Assembly: GCF_013036045.1 (NCBI RefSeq)
Contig: NZ_WTPX01000020.1
Span: forward strand, 1 to 48,883
DNA: 48,883 nucleotides
Direction: 5' to 3'
From: Alienimonas chondri
Lineage (GTDB): Bacteria > Planctomycetota > Planctomycetia > Planctomycetales > Planctomycetaceae
Shown here: positions 42,454 to 48,883 of the stretch, in pieces
How positions within the stretch are numbered: position 1 is the stretch's first letter
How the letters are laid out: every line of letters begins with the position of its first letter
Notes under the pieces: generated by a model
Seen by the model: the letters and a program-made list of their open reading frames with translations, nothing else
What the model was told of the DNA's origin: nothing
Database searches by the model: none
Made by a program: the position numbers and the translations under genes

Positions 42454-43485
42454 CTACCGGCGAGGCGTTGGCTCCCGCATCGCCGCGCGGAGCGGAAGGT
42501 GATAGACGCCGTCCCAAGCGGTCAGATCCGCCCACTCCGGGCCGCGGGTGCGTTCCCCGGCCAGCACGCCGGCTAGGTCGCGGGTCAGCCGCAGGCGTTT
42601 CGTGTCCGTCGCCAGCGCTCCCGGGTGCGACGTGCCCGGCGGGCGGCCCCACAGAATCCGCGAGCCGGCCCGGGTGACCAGTTCAAACCGCGGATCGCCG
42701 ACTTCCTGATCGTCGTCCGCGACGGGGGTCTGACGGACGCGCTCCCAGAACCGCCCGGCGCTGGCGTCCAACGGGCGAACGGCGGCGAGATCCAACCGGG
42801 GCCAGTCGCTCGCCAGCGCCGCGCAGACCGCCGCGGCGCCGGTCACCGCGGGATCAGGCCAGACCGTGCCGGCGGGGCCGGGCGTGGATTCGATCCCCGC
42901 GATCCGCGGCAGGGCATCGGCGGCGGGGCGGGTGAAGTCCGAGGGCGGCAGCAGCACGCCCGCGGCATCGATCGGGTACAGCCCGTCGCCCGCGGCGACC
43001 GCGGCGATCGGCGTGCGATAGCGGAGTTCCACCACCGCCGCCGCGGGCGAAAGCACCTCGACACGCTCCACCCCCGCCACCCACGGGTGCTTCGCGAAGC
43101 CGTCGGCCAACCGCCCGGCGAGGCCGTCCTCCAGCACGCTGACCGGCTCCTCGCCCAACACCGTTGGCACGAGGTTTGTCGGCACGACGATCGGCGGCGG
43201 CGGCTCCAACCGCACCCGGTCCGCGGTGAGCCGGTATTCGTCCCGGCTCGACAGGTCCGGCAGATGTTTCGCCGTGAACGGGACCAGCGCCGCGCACAGC
43301 GGGATCAGGCCCAGCATCAGCAGCCGGTGCGGCGTGAAGAACCAGCCCATCGCTCGCCGCACGCGGGACGGCCCGTGGGGCGATCCGTGCGAAGCGTCGG
43401 GCGAATTCCGGCGGGGAGACGGCTCTTCGTCGGCGGGTCGAGCGACTTTCGGCACGGGCGGGGCGGGGCGGGGGGAGCGAGCCAC
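42454..43485 (-). CDS. FtsQ/DivIB-like single-pass membrane protein
   Basis: A 343-residue bitopic protein: an Arg/Pro-rich cytoplasmic N-terminus, one membrane helix (about 47-70, FFTPHRLLMLGLIPLCAALV), then an external part. A POTRA-like segment (GRLADGFAKHPWVAGVERVEVLSPAAAVVELRYRTPIAAV) followed by DGLYPIDAAGVLLP is the pattern of FtsQ/DivIB, which coordinate septal peptidoglycan synthesis. Sequence conservation outside this stretch looks poor, so the call is by layout. GTG 43485 is preceded by GGGGGACGAAAGA. Function in division is inference; planctomycetes generally lack FtsZ. Confidence 0.6.
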   Translation of the reverse strand: MARSPRPAPPVPKVARPADEEPSPRRNSPDASHGSPHGPSRVRRAMGWFFTPHRLLMLGLIPLCAALVPFTAKHLPDLSSRDEYRLTADRVRLEPPPPIVVPTNLVPTVLGEEPVSVLEDGLAGRLADGFAKHPWVAGVERVEVLSPAAAVVELRYRTPIAAVAAGDGLYPIDAAGVLLPPSDFTRPAADALPRIAGIESTPGPAGTVWPDPAVTGAAAVCAALASDWPRLDLAAVRPLDASAGRFWERVRQTPVADDDQEVGDPRFELVTRAGSRILWGRPPGTSHPGALATDTKRLRLTRDLAGVLAGERTRGPEWADLTAWDGVYHLPLRAAMREPTPRR

Positions 43486-43606
43486 GATCGTTCTTTCGTC
43501 CCCCCGCCGGCGTCGGGCTTCGCCGAGACCCCCGCCCCCGCAGAACCGGACCGTCCCGCGATCCGGTCTCGCTCGGCCTTGATTCCCCCCGTGTGCTAGT
43601 CACCCT

Positions 43607-44038
43607 TTGTTCGTGATCTGGTCGCTGCTCTCGTCCGCCGTCCCGGATATCTCCTCCCGTGACTCGGGCGACCCGCTGCCGGTCTGCCCGGATACGCCGA
43701 ACTGCGTCTGCAGCGAGGACGGCACGCCGGAGGATCGCCGGATCGATCCGTTTCCCATCCACGGCGACCGGCCGGCCGCGTGGGGGGCGTTGAAAGCGGC
43801 GATCGCCGATCTCGGCGGCGACTTGCAGTCCGATGACGGAGCCGTGCTGCACGCGGTCTTCAAGACGCCGGTTCTGCGGTTCCCGGACGACCTGTTCGCC
43901 CGTCTGGACGGGGAGGCCGGCGTGCTGCACGTTCGCAGTTCCAGCCGCGTCGGGCGGAGCGATCTGGGTGCGAACGGCCGTCGGATGGAAAAGCTCCGCA
44001 CCGCCTATCTCAAGCAAGCCGGGGCGAACGATGACTAA
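43607..44038 (+). CDS. DUF1499 protein
   Basis: A 143-residue DUF1499 family protein with the diagnostic [14 protein letters not shown] segment and the ending FRSS-like [28 protein letters not shown]. The family is uncharacterised; the Cys pair could bind metal or be disulfide-linked. A short hydrophobic N-terminus may allow export. The start is uncertain between TTG 43607 and GTG 43613. It overlaps queC by eight bases, so it is likely co-expressed with the queuosine genes, although no functional link is known. Confidence 0.88.
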   Translation: MFVIWSLLSSAVPDISSRDSGDPLPVCPDTPNCVCSEDGTPEDRRIDPFPIHGDRPAAWGALKAAIADLGGDLQSDDGAVLHAVFKTPVLRFPDDLFARLDGEAGVLHVRSSSRVGRSDLGANGRRMEKLRTAYLKQAGANDD

Positions 44039-44753
44039 CGCATCGCCCGCGGTCGTGCTGCTCTCGGGCGGGCTGGACAGCGCCACGGCGCTGGCCTGCT
44101 GCGTTCGAGACGGGTTCGCGCCGCACGCCCTGTCGTTCGATTACGGCCAGCGGCACCGGGAGGAACTGGAGGCCGCCCGTCGCGTCGCCCAGGCAGGCGG
44201 CGTGGTGCGGCATGAGGTCGTCGATCTGAACCTCTCCGCGTTCGGCGGGTCCGCCCTGCTGTCCGGCGACGGCAGCGCCGATCTCATCGTGCCCAAGGAT
44301 CGCGGAGAGGCCGCCATGGCCGCGGAGATTCCGATCACCTACGTCCCCGCCCGCAACACGGTGTTCCTGTCGGTGGCGCTGGGGTGGGCGGAGGTTCTCG
44401 GGGCCAGGGATATCTATGTGGGGGTCAACGCCGTCGATTACTCCGGCTACCCGGACTGCCGACCGGAGTTCCTGCGGGCCTTCGAAACGCTGGCGAACCT
44501 CGCCACGAAGGCTGGCGTCGAAGCGGGGGCGGAAGGGGAGGGGCGGTTCTCCGTGCACGCGCCGCTGATCGATCTCACGAAAGCCGAGATCATCGCTTTG
44601 GGACTGTCGCTGAACGTCGATTACGGCCTCACCCATAGCTGCTACGACCCGGTGCAGGGCGACGCCTGCGGGCGGTGCGATAGCTGCCGACTGAGGCTGG
44701 CCGGGTTTGAAGCCGCGGGCGCGAGCGACCCCGTCCGGTACGCGGACCGATGA
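44031..44753 (+). CDS. queC: 7-cyano-7-deazaguanine synthase QueC
   Basis: A 240-residue ATP-dependent synthase that converts 7-carboxy-7-deazaguanine to preQ0 in queuosine/archaeosine-type tRNA modification. The PP-loop SGGLDS is at 12-17, [11 protein letters not shown] follows, and [10 protein letters not shown] and [18 protein letters not shown] are family-specific. The C-terminal zinc site is in [21 protein letters not shown] 44031 overlaps the DUF1499 stop, and the gene ends with an ATGA overlap into queE. Length and motifs are complete. Confidence 0.97.
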   Translation: MTNASPAVVLLSGGLDSATALACCVRDGFAPHALSFDYGQRHREELEAARRVAQAGGVVRHEVVDLNLSAFGGSALLSGDGSADLIVPKDRGEAAMAAEIPITYVPARNTVFLSVALGWAEVLGARDIYVGVNAVDYSGYPDCRPEFLRAFETLANLATKAGVEAGAEGEGRFSVHAPLIDLTKAEIIALGLSLNVDYGLTHSCYDPVQGDACGRCDSCRLRLAGFEAAGASDPVRYADR

Positions 44754-45466
44754 ACGCCCTGGCGACCGTCAACGTGGCCGCGGCGCCGTCGCTGCGGCTT
44801 TCGGAGGTGTTCCGCAGCATCCAGGGCGAGGGGGAACTCGCGGGGACGGATAGCGTGTTCGTCCGCACCGTCGGCTGCAATTTGCGGTGCCGGTGGTGCG
44901 ATACGCCGTACACCTCCCACCGGCCCGAACGGGGCGAGCGCGTGACGGTGGACGGCTTGCTCGACCGGATCCTGGAGGAAGACTGTGCCCACGTCGTGCT
45001 GACGGGGGGCGAACCGTTGCTCGCGCCCGGCGTCGTGCCGCTGACCGAGGCGCTGCGGGAACGCGGCCGACACGTCACGATCGAAACCGCCGGAACCGTG
45101 TTTCGGCCGGTGGCGGCGGACCTCGTTTCGCTCTCGCCGAAGCTCTCCAACAGCACGCCGGACGGTCGATGGTCGGTCCGGCACGAAGCGACTCGCGACG
45201 CCCCCGCCGTCGTCGCTCGTTTGCTGAGCGAATACGACTATCAATTGAAGTTCGTAGTCGAGGGCGAGGCCGATCTGCCGGAGATCGAAGCCTGGCTCGT
45301 TCGTCATGGCGGCGACCCGCTGCGCACGTTTTTGATGCCTCAGGCTCGCACCGCGGAGGAGTATCGGCGTCTCGCCCCGCGGGTCCGCCGTTTGGCGGAG
45401 GGACGCGGTTTCCGTTTCGGACCGCGGTTGCACGTCGCCCGTTGGGGGGACCGGCGAGGGGTCTGA
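44750..45466 (+). CDS. queE: 7-carboxy-7-deazaguanine synthase QueE (radical SAM)
   Basis: A 238-residue radical SAM enzyme that makes 7-carboxy-7-deazaguanine from 6-carboxytetrahydropterin. The cluster-binding C-x3-C-x2-C is C43, C47, C50 ([11 protein letters not shown]). Also present are [17 protein letters not shown] at the N-terminus, VLTGGEPLL, and IETAGT. The start overlaps the queC TGA (ATGA), indicating co-translation. queD, queF and tgt are not in the window. Confidence 0.97.
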   Translation: MNALATVNVAAAPSLRLSEVFRSIQGEGELAGTDSVFVRTVGCNLRCRWCDTPYTSHRPERGERVTVDGLLDRILEEDCAHVVLTGGEPLLAPGVVPLTEALRERGRHVTIETAGTVFRPVAADLVSLSPKLSNSTPDGRWSVRHEATRDAPAVVARLLSEYDYQLKFVVEGEADLPEIEAWLVRHGGDPLRTFLMPQARTAEEYRRLAPRVRRLAEGRGFRFGPRLHVARWGDRRGV

Positions 45467-45470
45467 CCGG

Positions 45471-45516
45471 CGCCGTCGTCCATCTCCGGTCGCCGAACTC
45501 CGGTCCGACGGCGTTT
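45471..45516 (+). terminator. Weak stem-loop after queE
   Basis: CGCCGTC (45471-45477) pairs with GACGGCG (45507-45513), followed by TTT. The loop is long (29 bases), with some internal pairing around CTCCGGT/ACTCCGG. It lies five bases after the queE stop; a plausible but weak terminator. Confidence 0.35.
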
Positions 45517-45597
45517 GACAGGGGAGCGGAAACGGGGTGAGGTCCCATTCGCGTCATTCGTCGCGTCTCCGCTTCACACAAGCCCCCTAACGCTCTG

Positions 45598-45834
45598 ATG
45601 CCCGGCAAGTTCGAGGTCTACACCGACAAAAGCGGCGAGTTCCGCTGGCGGCTCAAGGCGACCAATGGCATCACGATCGCCAGCAGCGGCGAGGGCTATA
45701 AAGCGAAGCGCGACTGCCTGAAGGGGATCGCCAGCGTGCAGAAGAACGCCCCGGAATCCCCGATTCTCGAGCTGGACTCCGCGGAGAACCGCACGCCCGT
45801 CACCGCCCCCAAGCCGAAGGCGGCCAAGAAGTAA
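45598..45834 (+). CDS. YegP-like DUF1508 protein
   Basis: A 78-residue protein consisting of one DUF1508 (YegP) repeat: FEVYTDKSGEFRWRLKATNGITIASSGEGYKAKRDCLKGI, then a basic Lys/Ala-rich tail. E. coli YegP has two such units; a single copy is common elsewhere. The function is unknown. It follows queE by about 130 bases on the same strand and converges on sulfatase 3 with a 28-base gap. Confidence 0.9.
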   Translation: MPGKFEVYTDKSGEFRWRLKATNGITIASSGEGYKAKRDCLKGIASVQKNAPESPILELDSAENRTPVTAPKPKAAKK

Positions 45835-45862
45835 ACCGGAAGCCGGGCGTGCGAGCCGCGAG

Positions 45863-47323
45863 TTATTCTTTCGGCAATCGGGCGATCGTGACGTCTTCGC
45901 CGGCGACCATCGCATCGCGATGGGCGGCGGCGAGGGCGCTCAGGCGTTCGATCACCTCCGGCCGCTCCGCGGCGAGGTCGAACCGCTCTTCCGGGTCTTC
46001 ATCGAGGTGATAAAGCAGCGGCGTCTCTCGCACGATCCGTTTGTTGGGGACGCCGTACCCGGTTCCGTATTCGCCGTCCGTGATGAAGTGAGCCTTCCAC
46101 GGCCCGCTGCGCACGGCGTACAGCTTGCCCTGGCGCCAATAGAACTGCTCCGTCCGCGGGCTCTCCCCCTCGGGCAGTTCGCCGGTGAGGGCCGGGGAAA
46201 GGTCGACGCCGTCCAGCGTGACGCCCTCCGGCAATTCTGCCCCGGCGAGGGAGGCGAAGGTCGGCAGGAAGTCCAGCGTGCTGCCCAATCCCCGCTGCAC
46301 GACGTTTGCCGGCACCGTGCCGGGCTGACAGCAGATCGTCGGCACCCGTACGCCGCCTTCGAACGTTCCCCCTTTGCCGCCCCGCAGCGGACCGGCCGAT
46401 CCGCCGGTCTGATGAAACGTCAGCCAGGGGCCGTTGTCGCTGGTGAACCAAATCTGCGTGTCTTCCTCGATCCCGGCCTCGCGGACCGCGTTCACCACGG
46501 CGCCGACGGAGCGGTCGATTTCCGTGATCACGTCGCCGTATAGACCGCGGGGGCTTTGGCCGTTGACCTCATCCGGCACGAACAGCGGGATGTGCGGCAT
46601 ATTGTGGGCGAGGTAGAGGAAGAACGGCCCCTCTTGATTGGCCTCGATAAACTTCACCGCTTCTTCGCCGTAGCGGCGGGTGATCGTTTTCTGATCGGCG
46701 GGCCGCTCCAGCGTTTCGACTTCGCCCTTCGCCGTCGACTTCAACAGCGGCACGTTGAAGTTCGCCGTGTCCCAATTTCGCCAGTCGCGGGTATTGCCGG
46801 CGATGCGATCCATATCATTGCTGTACGGGATGCCGTAATAGAGGTCGAATCCTTGAGCCGTCGGCAGATACTCCGGCAGATGACCGAGGTGCCATTTGCC
46901 GACGCAGGCCGTGGCATAGCCCTTCGTTTTGAGCACTTCGGCGATGGTCACTTCGCTTTGCGGGAGGCCGCGGGCGGAGTCCTGAAACAGCACCCGCCGG
47001 CTGCCCTGCTGGTCGCTCTGCATCGTGCCGCTGCGGACGGGGATGCGGCCGGTGAGCAGTCCGGCGCGGCTCGGCGTGCAGACCGGCGCGGCACAGTAAA
47101 ACTGCGTCCATCGCATGCCTCGCTGGGCGAGGTCGTCCAGGTGCGGCGTGGCGATCGTCGGGTGACCGAAGCAGGCCAGATCGCCCCAGCCCAGATCGTC
47201 ACAGAAGATCACCACGACGTTGGGCGGCCGATCCTGCTGAGCGTTCGTCGCTTCGCCGTCGCCGTTAGGCGGCGCGCCTCCGGGACCGACGGCGAGCAGG
47301 GCGGACAGCAGCGGAACGAGCAT
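45863..47323 (-). CDS. Secreted arylsulfatase A-like sulfatase
   Basis: A 486-residue exported sulfatase of the arylsulfatase A type. A signal peptide is about 1-18. Metal ligands D42-D43 lie in IFCDDLGWGDL, the formylglycine signature C-T-P-S-R is at 82-86 (VCTPSRAGLLTGR), and GYATACVGKWHLG is the second sulfatase region. TSDNGPW supplies a further metal site. It differs from the two sulfamidase-like enzymes here by the canonical C-x-P-S-R. It is divergent from a PSCyt1/PSCyt2 gene across a 116-base region that must contain both promoters. Confidence 0.95.
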   Translation of the reverse strand: MLVPLLSALLAVGPGGAPPNGDGEATNAQQDRPPNVVVIFCDDLGWGDLACFGHPTIATPHLDDLAQRGMRWTQFYCAAPVCTPSRAGLLTGRIPVRSGTMQSDQQGSRRVLFQDSARGLPQSEVTIAEVLKTKGYATACVGKWHLGHLPEYLPTAQGFDLYYGIPYSNDMDRIAGNTRDWRNWDTANFNVPLLKSTAKGEVETLERPADQKTITRRYGEEAVKFIEANQEGPFFLYLAHNMPHIPLFVPDEVNGQSPRGLYGDVITEIDRSVGAVVNAVREAGIEEDTQIWFTSDNGPWLTFHQTGGSAGPLRGGKGGTFEGGVRVPTICCQPGTVPANVVQRGLGSTLDFLPTFASLAGAELPEGVTLDGVDLSPALTGELPEGESPRTEQFYWRQGKLYAVRSGPWKAHFITDGEYGTGYGVPNKRIVRETPLLYHLDEDPEERFDLAAERPEVIERLSALAAAHRDAMVAGEDVTIARLPKE

Positions 47324-47439
47324 CGGCGAAACCTGGTGCGAAAGCGGGGCGAACCGGTCGAGGGTAACGGGCGATCGATGCGTCGCCTACAATCGCCGGG
47401 CCGACCCCATCGCTTCGACTGCTTCGACTCCGGCCGCCC

Positions 47440-48883
47440 ATGCCCGCTCCGCTGCTGCTCGCCGCCGTGCTGCTCGTCGCCGGCCCGGAAAACGCCCCCG
47501 GCGCTTCTCCGCAGGCCGCCGCGAGCTTCAATCGGGAGGTTCGCCCGCTGCTGGCCAAACGGTGTTTCGCCTGTCACGGCCCGGATGAGGAAGCGAACGA
47601 GAGCGGCCTGCGACTGGACTTGGCCGGACACGACGCCGGCGGCGAAATCCTCGCCCGGATTGTGACGGACGATGAATACACCCGGATGCCCCCGCCGGAG
47701 AGCGGCCCGCCGCTGAGCGACGCGGAGGTCGGCACGTTGCGGGCGTGGGTCGAATCCGGCGCCGAGTACGAACCGCATTGGGCGTTCGTCCCGCCGGAGC
47801 GACCGGACGTGCCGACTGAGCCTTCATCGGACGCGAGAGAGGGCGTCGAGCCGCCCCGCAATCCGATCGACGCGTTCGTCGATGCGAAGCTCGCCCCGAA
47901 CGGGCTGGAACGCTCCGCGGTCGCGGATCGGCGCACGCTGGCGCGGCGGGTCGCGCTGGATCTCACAGGCGTCCCGCCCACCCCGGAGGAGGCCGACGCC
48001 TTCGTCGCCGACGTCGCCCCGGGCGCGTACGAGCGGTACGTCGATCGGCTCCTCGCCTCGCCCCGCTACGGCGAACGCTGGGCGCGGCCGTGGCTGGATC
48101 TGGCCCGCTATTCGGACACCAACGGCTACGAGAAGGACCGCGAGCGTCCGATCTGGCCCTATCGCGACTGGGTCGTCCGGGCGCTGAACGACAACCTGCC
48201 CTACGACGAGTTCAGCATCCTGCAGATCGCCGGCGACCTGCTGCCGGGCGCCGGGATCGACGGGCAGATCGCCGCGGGCTTCCATCGCAACACGATGCTG
48301 AATGAGGAGGGCGGCATCGATCCGCTGCAATTCCGGCACGAAGCGGTGGTCGATCGCGTCGGCGTGACCGGCGTCGTCTGGCTGGGCCTCTCGACGGAGT
48401 GCGCCCAGTGTCACACGCATAAATACGACCCGATTACGCACACGGATTACTACCGTCTGTTCGCGCTGCTGAACAACGCGGACAACCTCACCGTGACGTT
48501 GCCGGACCCGCTCGTGGATGCGGAGCGCGACCGCATCACGGCGGAGGCCGACGCCCTCGAAGCGAAGCTGCCGGACGATTATCCCAGCGGGGTCGAGGAG
48601 TTCGCCAAGGCGTTTGAAGCGTGGACGAAGCTGCAGACCGCCGGCGCCATGCACTGGACGATCGCTGAGCCGACCGCCGCAACCTCCAACTCCCCGCGAT
48701 TGGAAGTCCTGGAGGACGGTTCGATCTTCTCGACCGGCGACATCACGAAACGCGATCTGTTCGATCTGACCTTCGATCTGGACGCAATGGATTTGCCGGG
48801 GCCGATCACCGGGGTGCGGATCGAGGCGCTGCCGGACGAACGCTTACCGGCCGGCGGACCGGGGCGGGTGTTCTACGAGGGGC
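47440..48883 (+). CDS. PSCyt1/PSCyt2 (DUF1549) cytochrome-type protein, 5' part
   Basis: A secreted protein running off the right edge; 481 codons are visible without a stop. A signal peptide covers about residues 1-22 (PLLLAAVLLVAG). The PSCyt1 heme site is C42-x-x-C45-H46 (RCFACHG). The DUF1549/PSCyt2 domain starts near NPIDAFVDAKL and includes RVALDLTGVPPTPEE, LLASPRYGERWARPWLDLARY and a second heme-type site C321-x-x-C324-H325 (ECAQCHTHKYDPI). After that comes a less conserved stretch; a DUF1553 domain is expected beyond the window. These planctomycete-typical proteins are usually followed by a DUF1501 gene, which may lie outside the window. ATG 47440 is the likely start. Confidence 0.93.
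   Translation, partial: MPAPLLLAAVLLVAGPENAPGASPQAAASFNREVRPLLAKRCFACHGPDEEANESGLRLDLAGHDAGGEILARIVTDDEYTRMPPPESGPPLSDAEVGTLRAWVESGAEYEPHWAFVPPERPDVPTEPSSDAREGVEPPRNPIDAFVDAKLAPNGLERSAVADRRTLARRVALDLTGVPPTPEEADAFVADVAPGAYERYVDRLLASPRYGERWARPWLDLARYSDTNGYEKDRERPIWPYRDWVVRALNDNLPYDEFSILQIAGDLLPGAGIDGQIAAGFHRNTMLNEEGGIDPLQFRHEAVVDRVGVTGVVWLGLSTECAQCHTHKYDPITHTDYYRLFALLNNADNLTVTLPDPLVDAERDRITAEADALEAKLPDDYPSGVEEFAKAFEAWTKLQTAGAMHWTIAEPTAATSNSPRLEVLEDGSIFSTGDITKRDLFDLTFDLDAMDLPGPITGVRIEALPDERLPAGGPGRVFYEG

Noticed and set aside
42854-44086. 410-codon minus-strand open frame spanning the FtsQ-like/DUF1499 junction
   Set aside because: It overlaps two real genes in other frames and has no coherent domain.

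Overview
The window is a GC-rich, densely coded stretch of a bacterial chromosome that looks like a planctomycete (Planctomycetota; a Planctomycetales relative such as Alienimonas is plausible, but the genus cannot be fixed from this sequence). The evidence is three formylglycine-type sulfatases, a Tat-exported DUF1501 protein, a PSCyt1/PSCyt2 (DUF1549) cytochrome-type protein, a Tat-exported Gfo/Idh/MocA oxidoreductase, several small secreted proteins and frequent GTG/TTG starts. No rRNA, tRNA, CRISPR array, transposase or prophage gene was recognised. The region reads as ordinary core/accessory chromosome, not as an island.

Layout. 1-2.8 kb: a 106-base near-perfect palindrome at the left edge, a sulfatase, and a small nucleotidyltransferase translationally coupled to a 114-residue unknown. 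2.9-6.6 kb: a lutABC-like lactate oxidation operon, then a potassium channel. 6.8-11.9 kb: an alpha-glucan cluster (glycogen synthase, GH57 hydrolase, GalT-family nucleotidylyltransferase). 11.9-14.3 kb: three secreted proteins of unknown role, one Gly/Tyr-repeat and His-rich. 14.3-19.2 kb: an M20D amidohydrolase and a ribose-type ABC importer (binding lipoprotein, double ATPase, permease) with 4-base overlaps. 19.3-23.7 kb: an LplT-like MFS protein, glutamine-dependent NAD synthetase and two small membrane/secreted proteins. 23.7-29.1 kb: a methyltransferase/ATP-grasp fusion, a DUF985 cupin and a DUF4261-like protein, facing a three-gene operon of two tandem paralogues plus a DUF6915-like protein.

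29.1-34.3 kb: a flavin reductase-like protein, a second sulfatase, a PLDc_N membrane protein, a membrane-attached tyrosine-phosphatase-like protein, an M28 peptidase and a small membrane protein. 34.3-38.2 kb: a YflT/general-stress-like protein with a strong terminator, a DUF1501 protein and a secreted alpha/beta hydrolase. 38.4-41.3 kb: an orphan NtrC-type sigma-54 activator and a Gfo/Idh/MocA oxidoreductase. 41.3-43.5 kb: a membrane-anchored hydrolase with an FtsQ-like protein. 43.6-45.9 kb: DUF1499-queC-queE (7-deazaguanine synthesis) and a YegP-like protein. 45.8-48.9 kb: a third sulfatase divergent from a PSCyt1/PSCyt2 gene that runs off the right edge.

Three structurally different REP/MITE-like palindromic elements (10.7, 27.4 and 36.7 kb) sit at gene ends, and one supplies the C-terminal coding sequence of a gene. 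No convincing complete new defence or biosynthetic system was found. The best leads are the nucleotidyltransferase/114-residue pair, the edge palindrome, the repeat-extended DUF6915 gene, the methyltransferase/ATP-grasp fusion, and the possibility that the GalT-like enzyme works on ADP-glucose.
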